Below, piece after piece: positions 1-7,177 of a DNA stretch of 64,000 bases. The position numbers were made by a program, and so were the translations under genes. Below the pieces are notes generated by a model. That model had not been told where the DNA came from, made no database searches, and was given only the letters and a program-made list of their open reading frames with translations. This stretch comes from Bacteroidota bacterium (GTDB taxonomy: Bacteria; Bacteroidota; Bacteroidia; Chitinophagales; Chitinophagaceae): contig CANGFA010000001.1 of the NCBI GenBank assembly GCA_947453145.1, positions 1 to 64,000 on the forward strand, read 5' to 3'. How positions within the stretch are numbered: position 1 is the first letter of the stretch; the number at the start of each line of letters is the position of its first letter.

Positions 1-41
1 TAAAAAATGCAGGGGGATTTCGCTTAATTCATAATAAAAAG

Positions 42-422
42 GTGGCCAATAAAATAATTATGTATGATCAGTTTTATTATAACGTCATTAGTAATATTGA
101 GTTGCAACACAATTCATTTTACGAAAATACTGTTAGATTAAGAAATAAGATTTTTGCTGAAGAAATTATCTCGAAAATATTTAGTAAATATAATTATACA
201 CCAGCTCCAATGACTTCAAATTCATATATTGATAGTATGATGAATAAATTTAGAATTCCAATTCAATCTCAAACACAAGAATCTTTAATGTTTGAATTTA
301 AAAATTCAATTCTTGCCTATAAACAAGATTACATCAATAATGGGAAAATGGCTTATCTTGGATTACAAGAATATCAAAGACAGTTGATAGAATTAATTAA
401 AAAAGAATATGATTTGGAATAA
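42..422 (+). CDS. Hypothetical protein
   Basis: I do not recognise this protein. It is 126 residues, rich in Asn, Ile, Tyr and Lys, with no signal peptide or membrane segment, and probably helical at its C-terminus. The track start is GTG at 42; an in-frame ATG at 60 is an alternative six codons in. An AGGGGG stretch lies about 25 bases upstream of the GTG, too far to settle the choice. Base composition is more AT-rich than the genes after 1.1 kb, and the neighbour is a gene remnant, so this looks like acquired or decaying accessory DNA. The coding call rests on an uninterrupted frame with ordinary residue usage. Confidence 0.55.
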   Translation: MANKIIMYDQFYYNVISNIELQHNSFYENTVRLRNKIFAEEIISKIFSKYNYTPAPMTSNSYIDSMMNKFRIPIQSQTQESLMFEFKNSILAYKQDYINNGKMAYLGLQEYQRQLIELIKKEYDLE

Positions 423-560
423 AAGGTAACTTAATTAATATACACAAGAAAAAATATATCAAGGTCCTATACTGTCAAATACATTGGCAATTTTATTAAT
501 TGCAAGTACCCGCTAGGTCACTAAAGATTTTGAAAGAAAAGAATGAATGGTGGTTGGACT

Positions 561-728
561 TTATGCTTTTGTAAGACTCTTCCTTTTCTTTGGGACTTGT
601 AAAATTGATTTCCTTGATTTAAGTTTTGTATTTTTAAAATATTCACTTAATTCTTTTTCCTCTTTAGCCGTTAATGGCTTTTCTCCCCCAATAAAATCAA
701 CCTCTAATTCTATTTTCTTGGTTTTCAT
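561..728 (-). CDS. Small conserved-looking protein coupled to the acetyltransferase remnant
   Basis: This 55-codon frame is too short for the ORF track. It reads from ATG at 728 to TAA at 561 and encodes a highly charged protein starting MKTKKIELEVDFIGGEKPLT and ending in a Lys/Arg-rich tail. Its ATG overlaps the TGA of the frame at 725 as ATGA, the usual sign of translational coupling. From memory, Bacteroidota GNAT-like proteins of this sort are sometimes followed by a small protein of this shape, but I could not search. The plus-strand track ORF at 547-744 is the antisense shadow of this gene. Confidence 0.6.
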   Translation of the reverse strand: MKTKKIELEVDFIGGEKPLTAKEEKELSEYFKNTKLKSRKSILQVPKKRKSLTKA

Positions 729-981
729 AAGAATAAATTTTTAAAATATTTATTTATAAGTTTTAAGGCAGATTCTTTTTCAATAATCATTAATCTTCCT
801 CCAAAATGAAAAGCACCAAGTGAATCTACATAATGTTTAACTAGTTGTGACTTTGCAATAAAAGAAACATTCCCGTCGTTACCTCTTTGAAAAGATAATT
901 TACAAGCATAAGCAACAAGATTTCCTGCCACACCAACGTATACTTTTGATTTACCTTTATTAAAAGGAGCATATAAATATT
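725..981 (-). pseudogene. Truncated GNAT-like acetyltransferase remnant (C-terminal part)
   Basis: The track lists 68 residues from a GTG at 931. The same frame stays open upstream to about 981 with plausible coding (…YAPFNKGKSKVYVGVAGN) before meeting a TAA, and has no ATG. The segments VAGNLVAYACKLSFQRG and GAFHFGGRLMII resemble the C-terminal half of GNAT-fold proteins common in Bacteroidota, whose full length is roughly twice this. The N-terminal half is not found between 981 and 1126, so I read this as a 5'-truncated gene. The GTG could still give a short product, which would keep the coupled downstream small ORF translated. The family assignment is from memory. Confidence 0.5.
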
Positions 982-1017
982 AATAATAATTAATATTTAT
1001 TACAAGTTAACCCCAAT

Positions 1018-1044
1018 TTGTTCCGAAATGCTATTATGGAACAA
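1018..1044. promoter_or_regulatory. Inverted-repeat operator, copy 1 (TTGTTCC-N13-GGAACAA)
   Basis: TTGTTCC at 1018-1024 is mirrored by GGAACAA at 1038-1044, a perfect 7-bp dyad with a 13-nt spacer. It ends about 80 bases before the ATG of the lipoprotein gene at 1126 and about 39 bases before a TATAATTTG promoter-like string. The same dyad with the same spacer recurs at 4610 and 5560. The regulator is not identifiable from the window. Confidence 0.65.
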
Positions 1045-1125
1045 TTAACTACATCATATAGTTACAAAACAGATGGTATTATTATAATTTGAGCTATTAA
1101 AACTTTAAAATCAAAAATTAAAAAA

Positions 1126-1623
1126 ATGAAAAGAATTCTATTTTCAGCTCTTTTAGCTGTTATCTTATTTTCAGCTTGTAAAAGTGGGGCAACTTCTACG
1201 GAAGCAACAACAAGTAATGTAAACGATTCTACAGCAGCTGTAAATGCGATCAATAAAGCTGATAGTCTTTGGGATGCTCAGTCTGCAATTAATTCGGTTC
1301 CAGGTTGGTTAGGCTTTTATAGTGATGATGCAATTATATTACCTCCAGGCGATATCATGGTTAAAGATAAAGTGGGCAGAGAAAAAGTAATTGCTGGATA
1401 CTTTGCATTACCTGCAGCAAGTATGAGATTTCAAGCAACTAAGACTGAAGTTTCAAAAAGCGGAGATTTAGGCTATAGCACAGGTAATTATCAGTTTAGT
1501 TTCAAAGACTCTACAGGAAAAGTAGTTAAGGACAATGGTAAGTTTAATGAAATCTGGAAAAAACAAGCCGACGGTTCTTGGAAATGTGTGTTAGACACAT
1601 GGAACTCAGATCCAGCTAAATAG
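1126..1623 (+). CDS. NTF2-like (DUF4440/SnoaL-type) lipoprotein
   Basis: This is a 165-residue exported lipoprotein. A signal peptide ends in the lipobox LFSAC, followed by a Ser/Thr-rich linker, so the mature protein is lipidated on Cys18 or so. Residues about 40-160 carry the signature of the NTF2-like fold: an N-terminal helix with 'ADSLWDAQ', a 'GFYSDDAIILPPG' strand-turn, 'GREKVIAGYF', and a closing 'EIWKKQADGSWKCVLDTWNSDP' strand. Such folds serve as ligand-binding pockets or small enzymes; no substrate can be named. It is monocistronic, with operator copy 1 upstream and a strong terminator downstream. A second NTF2-like lipoprotein at 4007 shares the operator. Confidence 0.85.
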   Translation: MKRILFSALLAVILFSACKSGATSTEATTSNVNDSTAAVNAINKADSLWDAQSAINSVPGWLGFYSDDAIILPPGDIMVKDKVGREKVIAGYFALPAASMRFQATKTEVSKSGDLGYSTGNYQFSFKDSTGKVVKDNGKFNEIWKKQADGSWKCVLDTWNSDPAK

Positions 1624-1644
1624 TTATAATAAAATTATGCTTAA

Positions 1645-1678
1645 AATGCCCCCCGATTAATCGGGGGGCATTTTTTTT
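1645..1678 (+). terminator. Rho-independent terminator
   Basis: A perfect 28-nt palindrome, AATGCCCCCCGATT followed by its complement, runs into a T tract. It lies just after the lipoprotein gene and before the convergent kbl. The A/T flanks allow it to act in both directions. Confidence 0.9.
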
Positions 1679-1689
1679 CTAGATACTTC

Positions 1690-2886
1690 TTAATGAATGA
1701 CGCCTAACTCCTTTCCTACTTCAACAAATGCCTGAATGGCTTGATCTAATTGCTCTGTAGTATGTGCAGCAGAAATTTGGACACGTATTCTGGCTTGTCC
1801 TTTTGCTACTACTGGATAGTAAAATCCAACCACATAAATTCCTTTCTGTAATAATTTTTCAGCCATTTTTTGAGAAACGACTGCATCATATAACATAATA
1901 GGAATAATAGGATGCGTACCCGGTTTTATATCAAATCCTGCGTTGGTAATTTTTTCTCTGAAGTATTTCGTATTCGCTTCTAATTTATCTCTTAACTCGG
2001 TGGTTTGAGATAATAAATCAAAAACTGCAATAGAAGCACCGGTGATAGAAGGAGCTAATGTATTGGAAAATAAATAAGGTCTTGATCGTTGTCTTAATAA
2101 ATCTATAATTTCTTTTTTCCCAGAAGTAAATCCACCGGATGCACCTCCTAAAGCTTTACCCAAGGTTCCTGTTATAATGTCTACTTTACCCATCACTCCT
2201 TTTAATTCATGTACACCACGACCTGTCTTTCCTAAAAATCCTGTTGAATGACATTCATCGCTCATTACCAAAGCTTCATACTTTTCGGCAAGTGCTACAA
2301 TTTTATCTAATTGTGCTATTGTGCCATCCATTGAAAAAGCGCCGTCCGTTACAATTACTTTTTGAACAGCTCCAGCAGCAATGGCTTCTTTTAATTTTAC
2401 CTCTAAATCCTCCATTGAATTATGTTCATACCTATATCGCATACTCTTTGTAAGTCTTACCCCATCAATGATAGACGCATGGTTTAAAGCGTCGGAGATG
2501 ATCGCATCTTTTTCTCCAAATAAGGGTTCAAATACACCCCCATTAGCATCAAATGCGGCCGCATATAAGATAGTATCTTCTGTTCCTAAAAATTGAGAGA
2601 TTTTAGCTTCTAAAGTTTTATGTATATCCTGTGTACCGCAAATAAATCTTACCGAGGATAATCCAAATCCATGGGTATCAATGGCTGCTTTAGCTGCCTC
2701 AATTACTTTGGGATGCGATGACAACCCCAAATAGTTATTTGCACAAAAGTTTAAAACCTCATTGCCCCCTTGAATGGTAATAGTTGCAGCCTGTGGTGAG
2801 GTAATGATTCTTTCTTTTTTATATAAACCTGCTTCTTTAATAGCTTCTAATTCCTTAGCTAAAAAGGGTTTGAATTGGTCGAACAT
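1690..2886 (-). CDS. kbl: Glycine C-acetyltransferase (2-amino-3-ketobutyrate CoA ligase)
   Basis: A cytosolic PLP enzyme that cleaves 2-amino-3-oxobutyrate with CoA to glycine and acetyl-CoA, the second step of threonine breakdown. The 398 residues are the usual length for the alpha-oxoamine synthase family. Visible motifs are 'NFCANNYLGLSSHP' near residue 50, 'DALNHASIIDG' around 130, 'SDECHSTGFLG' around 210, and the PLP lysine in 'TGTLGKALGGASGG' near 245. It follows the threonine dehydrogenase gene by 18 bases on the same strand, the classic tdh-kbl pairing. I am confident of the family; a close relative such as serine palmitoyltransferase is excluded by the neighbour. Confidence 0.95.
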   Translation of the reverse strand: MFDQFKPFLAKELEAIKEAGLYKKERIITSPQAATITIQGGNEVLNFCANNYLGLSSHPKVIEAAKAAIDTHGFGLSSVRFICGTQDIHKTLEAKISQFLGTEDTILYAAAFDANGGVFEPLFGEKDAIISDALNHASIIDGVRLTKSMRYRYEHNSMEDLEVKLKEAIAAGAVQKVIVTDGAFSMDGTIAQLDKIVALAEKYEALVMSDECHSTGFLGKTGRGVHELKGVMGKVDIITGTLGKALGGASGGFTSGKKEIIDLLRQRSRPYLFSNTLAPSITGASIAVFDLLSQTTELRDKLEANTKYFREKITNAGFDIKPGTHPIIPIMLYDAVVSQKMAEKLLQKGIYVVGFYYPVVAKGQARIRVQISAAHTTEQLDQAIQAFVEVGKELGVIH

Positions 2887-2904
2887 ACAATTTATTTAAT
2901 TCAA

Positions 2905-3855
2905 TTAATATTTAAAATACGCTGGTAAATTTTTCACAATCACTGCAGTCATTGCGTTTAAATCAAATGCAGGTTTCCAATCCCAGTCTTTTTTCGCACA
3001 TTGGTCATCAATACTATTAGGCCAACTATCTGCAATAGCTTGTCTAAAATCGGGTTGATACTCCATTTCAAATTTCGGATAATAGGGTAATAAACTTTCG
3101 TGCATTTCTTTAGGTGAAAAACTCATACCCGCAATATTATAGCTATTACGAATGGTTATATTTTCTTTTGGCGCCTCCATTAATTGAAGTGTAGCATTAA
3201 CGGCATCTTGCATATACATCATTGGTAAATAAGTATCCTCTTTTAAAAAACAGATTAATTTTTCCGCCTTAGCTGCTTTGTGATATATATCTACTGCATA
3301 ATCGGTAGTGCCGCCGCCAGCCATGGACTTATAGCCTATTAATCCTGGATATCTTAAGCTTCTAACGTCAACTCCATATTTATTAAAATAATATTCACAC
3401 CAATGTTCTCCAGCTAATTTTGAAATTCCATAAACAGTATTAGGGTCCTTATAAGCTTGTTGAGGTGTATTTTGTTTTTCTGAATGTGGCCCAAAAACAG
3501 CAATGGAGCTAGGCCAAAATATTTTTTCAACTTTATATTCACGCGCTACTTCTAAAACATTTAATAAACTCCCTATATTTAAATCCCAAGCTTGCAATGG
3601 ATTTTTCTCACCACTTGCAGAAAGAATAGCAGCTAAATGATAAATTTGAGTAATGTGCTCCTGCGCTACAATATTCACCAAAGCAGCTTTATCCATTACG
3701 TTTAAAGTTTGGAAAGAGCAGTATTCAAACTTACTCTTTGCAGTCTCTTGAAAATCGGTTGCTATGATTTTATCATTCCCATATTTTTGGGCTAACGCCT
3801 TTGTGAGTTCTGTACCTAATTGCCCACCCGCACCTATTACTAATATCCTATCCAT
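2905..3855 (-). CDS. tdh: L-threonine 3-dehydrogenase, SDR type
   Basis: A 316-residue NAD-dependent short-chain (extended SDR/epimerase-like) enzyme. It has the N-terminal nucleotide motif GAGGQLGTEL and the catalytic Tyr-Lys pair in 'YGISKLAGE', with the upstream Ser in 'WPSSIAVFGP'. In Bacteroidota this branch oxidises L-threonine to 2-amino-3-oxobutyrate, in place of the zinc-dependent MDR enzyme of enterobacteria. It is the first gene of a two-gene operon with kbl, which supports the threonine role over a sugar-nucleotide epimerase. The upstream gap of about 85 bases carries no copy of the TTGTTCC dyad. Confidence 0.9.
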   Translation of the reverse strand: MDRILVIGAGGQLGTELTKALAQKYGNDKIIATDFQETAKSKFEYCSFQTLNVMDKAALVNIVAQEHITQIYHLAAILSASGEKNPLQAWDLNIGSLLNVLEVAREYKVEKIFWPSSIAVFGPHSEKQNTPQQAYKDPNTVYGISKLAGEHWCEYYFNKYGVDVRSLRYPGLIGYKSMAGGGTTDYAVDIYHKAAKAEKLICFLKEDTYLPMMYMQDAVNATLQLMEAPKENITIRNSYNIAGMSFSPKEMHESLLPYYPKFEMEYQPDFRQAIADSWPNSIDDQCAKKDWDWKPAFDLNAMTAVIVKNLPAYFKY

Positions 3856-3942
3856 TAAACTAATGTTTGTTAACGTGAAATTAGTTCATTCTTATAAAAA
3901 CTCAAATTTTAAGATTAAATTAAATCTCTGTATATAAATAAC

Positions 3943-3977
3943 AAAAAGGCCCCAAGAGAACTCGAGGGGCCTTTTTT
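3943..3977 (-). terminator. Rho-independent terminator
   Basis: AAAAAGGCCCC and GGGGCCTTTTTT form a GC stem around an 11-12 nt loop, with A and T tracts on either side. It lies downstream of the minus-strand lipoprotein gene ending at 4007 and insulates tdh from it. Confidence 0.85.
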
Positions 3978-4006
3978 ATAAAACTTAAACCAAACTTAAA
4001 AAGAAC

Positions 4007-4537
4007 TTATTTTAACATTTCCATTACTGGTGCTGAATCATATGTATCCCACTCTCTAACAATTTTCCCATCTTTTAAAGCGAATACTGCATTTACGCGA
4101 ATGGTTGATTTTTGCGTTCCTTTAATAAAACTAGCATCAAAGTAAACATTCACATAATCACTAAAATCTCTGTTATCAGGCTTAAAACTAATTGTTTCCC
4201 ATATATCACCAATAGATTCAACTTTCATAGTAACCCCTTTTGACTTAAACACACTAGCCATTTTCATATTTTCAGAAATAGTTTGCTTAGTCTTATTGTC
4301 ATATATAGTAGCGGTATCTGAGTAAACAGTCTTAAAAGTAGTTGTATCAAAGTTGGCGCCAGCGTTAATGGCTTTTTTAACAGTATTTATATTTTCACTG
4401 CTATTTAATGTATATCCAAATGCTTCAGCTGGGACAGAAGCAGTAGCAGAAGCAGTTGAAGTAGATGTGGTTTCGGTTTTTGTTCCACAAGCAAATAATG
4501 CAGATACGATTACTGCACTTAATAATACTTTTTTCAT
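4007..4537 (-). CDS. NTF2-like lipoprotein
   Basis: A 176-residue exported lipoprotein with signal peptide and lipobox 'ALFAC', then a Thr/Ser/Ala-rich linker of about 25 residues. The body resembles an NTF2/SnoaL-like fold: 'NTVKKAINAGANFDTTTFKTVYSDTATIYD', a middle 'ENMKMASVFKSKGVTMKVESIGDIWE', and closing strands 'VNAVFALKDGKIVREWDTYD'. Function is unknown. It has an upstream inverted repeat (4610-4634) like those of the lipoprotein at 1126 and the divergent pair near 5.6 kb, and its own terminator. The track ORF at 4353-4565 on the other strand is a shadow. Confidence 0.8.
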   Translation of the reverse strand: MKKVLLSAVIVSALFACGTKTETTSTSTASATASVPAEAFGYTLNSSENINTVKKAINAGANFDTTTFKTVYSDTATIYDNKTKQTISENMKMASVFKSKGVTMKVESIGDIWETISFKPDNRDFSDYVNVYFDASFIKGTQKSTIRVNAVFALKDGKIVREWDTYDSAPVMEMLK

Positions 4538-4609
4538 GAATTTAGATTTTTGTTTAGAGCTGTAAAATAATAAAAAAACTTAGTTTTATACTTTTGCAAT
4601 CACCTAAAA

Positions 4610-4634
4610 TGTTCCAAAATCGCCGATAGGAACA
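4610..4634. promoter_or_regulatory. Inverted-repeat operator, copy 2 (TGTTCC-N13-GGAACA)
   Basis: TGTTCC at 4610-4615 pairs with GGAACA at 4629-4634, again with exactly 13 nt between. The arms are 6 bp, the weakest of the three copies. It sits about 73 bases upstream of the minus-strand lipoprotein start at 4537, and 18 bases downstream of the stop of the dioxygenase gene, so it belongs to the lipoprotein promoter. Confidence 0.55.
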
Positions 4635-4651
4635 AGAAAATTTATTAAATT

Positions 4652-5500
4652 CTATTTACTATTTTCCCAGCCCGTTTCTTTTAATGCAGGATCGTTTTCC
4701 TTCTTCAAAAAATCCGCATTACTTAAACTTTCAGGTTCCCATTGTAAAATGGCAATATCGGGTACCACCGAAATAGGTTCTTGCCAAGAAGTAGAAGTTT
4801 CATTATATGCCAAATTACTTTGCGCACTATAGCAGGAAATAATTGACCATCTTGGATTATCCGAATTGTTAGCTTCGGAACGATGTAGAATATTACTATG
4901 AAAAAATAGGGCATCCCCGGGTTCAATTTCCACATATACCAGCTCCATTGTTTTTAAAGCATTTTCCACCATGGTCATATCCGCACCTACTTGCTCCCCA
5001 GTAAAACCATGATTTACTCTTCCTAGTTTATGAGAACCTTTAATCACCTGAATACACCCATTTTGTTTATTAGCTGGTGTTAAAGCAACCATTACACTTA
5101 CCAATTGATTGGGAAACATGAATTGGTTTTTATACCAATACCCATAATCCTGATGCCATTCCCATGCACCACCTACCTTAGGCTCCTTTTGCATTAGTTT
5201 AGAATGAAAATGACATACTGGAGCATCGCTTTCCAAAATTTGTGCAACTCTGTTCACGACCCTTTCACTTCTTGTTAAATAACCAAAAATGTCATTGCCA
5301 GGCGTAAACCATAAAGACAATTTGGTTTTTTTTCCTGTTTGATCATTTAAATCCAATGCATTCTTTGCCATGGCATTATCATGAACAGCAATTCTGTACA
5401 TTTTATCTACCTCTTCCTTGCTACAGAAGTTTTTAATGATAATATAACCTTCCTTATTATATTGTTTAATTTGATCGGATGTGAATTGATTCGAGCTCAT
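4652..5500 (-). CDS. Phytanoyl-CoA dioxygenase (PhyH) family protein
   Basis: A cytosolic Fe(II)/2-oxoglutarate-dependent oxygenase of the PhyH family, substrate unknown. The double-stranded beta-helix shows the metal motif HxD in 'WEWHQDYGYW' and the distal His plus 2-oxoglutarate Arg in 'LHRSEANNSDNPRWS'; the start 'FTSDQIKQYNKEGYIIIKNF' is typical for the family. I prefer ATG at 5500 (MSSNQF); ATG at 5509 is also possible. The track start at 5548 lies upstream of a candidate promoter element at 5530-5537, so it is less likely. It is divergent from the lipocalin-like gene at 5668, and operator copy 3 lies between them. Confidence 0.88.
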   Translation of the reverse strand: MSSNQFTSDQIKQYNKEGYIIIKNFCSKEEVDKMYRIAVHDNAMAKNALDLNDQTGKKTKLSLWFTPGNDIFGYLTRSERVVNRVAQILESDAPVCHFHSKLMQKEPKVGGAWEWHQDYGYWYKNQFMFPNQLVSVMVALTPANKQNGCIQVIKGSHKLGRVNHGFTGEQVGADMTMVENALKTMELVYVEIEPGDALFFHSNILHRSEANNSDNPRWSIISCYSAQSNLAYNETSTSWQEPISVVPDIAILQWEPESLSNADFLKKENDPALKETGWENSK

Positions 5501-5529
5501 ATTTTTCATTTTTGATAGAATAAATTTAA

Positions 5530-5537
5530 CAAAATTA
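5530..5537 (-). promoter_or_regulatory. Candidate -7 promoter element (TAATTTTG)
   Basis: On the minus strand this octamer matches the Bacteroidota consensus TAnnTTTG and lies about 30 bases before the preferred dioxygenase start. Operator copy 3 lies some 23-53 bases further upstream. No clear -33 TTG was found at standard spacing. Confidence 0.35.
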
Positions 5538-5559
5538 TTGCGAAACAACTACACATGAT

Positions 5560-5590
5560 ATTTGTTCCAAAACGGAGAATTGGAACAAAT
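5560..5590. promoter_or_regulatory. Inverted-repeat operator, copy 3 (10-bp arms)
   Basis: ATTTGTTCCA at 5560-5569 and TGGAACAAAT at 5581-5590 form a perfect 10-bp dyad with an 11-nt spacer. Measured at the shared core it is TTGTTCC-N13-GGAACAA, identical in arms and spacing to copy 1. It lies between the divergent dioxygenase and lipocalin-like genes and could control both. Confidence 0.7.
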
Positions 5591-5628
5591 TAAACAGTCT
5601 AAAATTAATAATACATCCCTTTTGCATT

Positions 5629-5636
5629 TAGGTTTG
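5629..5636 (+). promoter_or_regulatory. Candidate -7 promoter element (TAGGTTTG)
   Basis: This octamer matches TAnnTTTG exactly, 31 bases before the ATG at 5668. The right edge of operator copy 3 is about 40 bases upstream, nearly the distance seen between copy 1 and its promoter-like string. No convincing -33 element was seen. Confidence 0.4.
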
Positions 5637-5667
5637 TTAATAGCAAAAAACTTAAATTAAATTGGCA

Positions 5668-6099
5668 ATGAAAAAGCTATTAAATATCCAACTTATCCTA
5701 CTCACTGCTAGTTGTTTTATAATAAGCTGCAAGGAAAAAATGAATCCAATGCAAAATGAATCTAAAAATGATTTAATTGGCACTTGGCATTTAACCACCA
5801 AGGGGCAAAAAATATTTGACAAGGGAGTTATTATGTATAGCGCAGACGGTCAAATGACCGTATTATTAAGTAAAAAAGATAGTATTGTTACAGGATATAG
5901 TGGGAAATACGAAGTAAATGAAAAGGATAAATATGTTGCTCATTATAGAGATTACTACTCGCTATTGCCTAACATAAACGACTCAACCCCTCCAGTTTGG
6001 ATTAGGGATTATGCTTTAAGCGCGGACAAAAAAATACTTACTTTAAGTCCAAAAGAAGACAGAAGTTTTTCCTTAGTATGGGAGAGAGTTCAGAAGTAA
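5668..6099 (+). CDS. Lipocalin-like domain lipoprotein
   Basis: An exported lipoprotein with a signal peptide ending in 'FIISC'. The mature part starts its domain with 'DLIGTWHLTT', continues with 'GVIMYSADGQMTVLL' and 'YSGKYEVNEKDKYVAHYRDY', and closes with 'LTLSPKEDRSFSLVWERV'. This is the pattern of the small lipocalin-like family (Lipocalin_5 type), which forms a short beta-barrel; ligand unknown. The track starts at a TTG two codons earlier; I chose the ATG at 5668. It is divergent from the PhyH gene and likely under operator copy 3. Confidence 0.8.
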   Translation: MKKLLNIQLILLTASCFIISCKEKMNPMQNESKNDLIGTWHLTTKGQKIFDKGVIMYSADGQMTVLLSKKDSIVTGYSGKYEVNEKDKYVAHYRDYYSLLPNINDSTPPVWIRDYALSADKKILTLSPKEDRSFSLVWERVQK

Positions 6100-6161
6100 T
6101 ACATTTTAAGCTTACAATGAAAAGACATTTTATCATAAATTTTTAAACCAAAACCAAACAA

Positions 6162-7085
6162 ATGAAAAAACTAGTATTCATGATTGCTATTGTAGCATCA
6201 ACATCAAGCTTAATGGCTCAAGCACCAGCTGCAGGTAAAGTATTAATGGAGGGTGAAAACAAAGGAAAAAAAGTACAATTAGGCACCGACAAAACAGTTG
6301 ATATTGTATTAGCCAATATCAAGGCCTATAATTTAAATGATGGCTCGGATGTTTCTCAATATGTAGCCGATTCAAAGCCAGGAAGTTTACAGTCTATGAT
6401 TGCAGATTGGCATAAAGGAATGAAAACTTTGAACGAAGTTCCTCATGTAATTTTCCCTGTTAAAGTTCAAGGTACTAAAAATGAATCTGTGGTTGTGTAT
6501 GCCGACGAAGACAGAGTTTACAAAAACGGATCTACTCAAAAGTTGTCTGTAATTGAATTTTTTGAAGTGACTCCAGAAGGTAAAATTGCTTCTTTTAATC
6601 AATTTACGCAAATTCCAGCTACCAACGAGTTTGGTCAAACAACAGGTGGTAAAGTTTTTGCACCTGGTAATAAAAAATTAGACGGTACTACTTTCCAATT
6701 TTCGAATAGAGGGGAAATTGCAACAATGGAAAAATTCATGCAAGCTTACAATGAAATGGACGCAGCTACCTGTGCTTCTTTAATTGCAGACTCGGTTAAA
6801 ATGCATGATTTTGATGGCAATGTTTTCTTTTTAACCAAAGCAATGTTGCCAGGTGTATTTGGTGAATATACTTCCTTAAACTGGAAGCCAATAAGTATGA
6901 TACCTTTAAAATTAACAGATACAGATCCTGCTTCTGCTATATTGGTTAATGCCACTGAGAAAAGAGTAATGAAAGATGGAACAGTTTGGGAAAAGGAATT
7001 ATTAGAGTCTTTTTATATTAATAATGCAGGAAAAATTTCCGAAGTATACCAATTTTCAAAAGGCTTAGATAAAAAAAATAAATAA
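6162..7085 (+). CDS. Secreted double NTF2-like (SnoaL) protein
   Basis: A 307-residue exported protein with a signal peptide ending 'SSLMAQ' (cleavage near residue 20), no lipobox. It appears to contain two NTF2-like units. The first, about 45-160, holds 'GSLQSMIADWHKGMKTLNEVPHVIFPVKV' and a closing 'VIEFFEVTPEGKIASFNQFTQ'. The second, about 185-300, repeats the pattern with 'MEKFMQAYNEMDAATCASLIADSVKMHDFDGN' and 'LLESFYINNAGKISEVYQFSK'. Function unknown. It starts 62 bases after the lipocalin-like gene on the same strand, with no terminator visible between, so co-transcription is possible. Confidence 0.8.
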   Translation: MKKLVFMIAIVASTSSLMAQAPAAGKVLMEGENKGKKVQLGTDKTVDIVLANIKAYNLNDGSDVSQYVADSKPGSLQSMIADWHKGMKTLNEVPHVIFPVKVQGTKNESVVVYADEDRVYKNGSTQKLSVIEFFEVTPEGKIASFNQFTQIPATNEFGQTTGGKVFAPGNKKLDGTTFQFSNRGEIATMEKFMQAYNEMDAATCASLIADSVKMHDFDGNVFFLTKAMLPGVFGEYTSLNWKPISMIPLKLTDTDPASAILVNATEKRVMKDGTVWEKELLESFYINNAGKISEVYQFSKGLDKKNK

Positions 7086-7113
7086 TAGTATTTTTAATAA
7101 ACAAACCTTACTG

Positions 7114-7149
7114 AAAAGGGGTTTATGCAAATATGCATAAACCCCTTTT
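7114..7149. terminator. Bidirectional rho-independent terminator
   Basis: A perfect 16-bp stem, AAAAGGGGTTTATGCA and its complement around an AATA loop, lies between the convergent NTF2-like gene and the GH95 gene. Confidence 0.9.
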
Positions 7150-7177
7150 CATTTTTTAAATCGCTTTTATCTAATTT

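Noticed and set aside
422-560. Possible attachment site or small RNA near 'GTACCCGCTAGGTCACTA'
   Set aside because: It has a tRNA-end-like look but no tRNA fold, no direct-repeat partner and no integrase were found. Only a short AT-rich hairpin (GCAAT…ATTGC) is visible.
547-744. 65-codon plus-strand ORF in the track
   Set aside because: Antisense shadow of the minus-strand 55-codon ORF at 561-728, whose composition and ATGA overlap are far more coding-like.
1062-1253. 63-codon minus-strand ORF as a possible lost N-terminus of the acetyltransferase remnant
   Set aside because: It lies antisense to the lipoprotein signal peptide and does not resemble a GNAT N-terminus.
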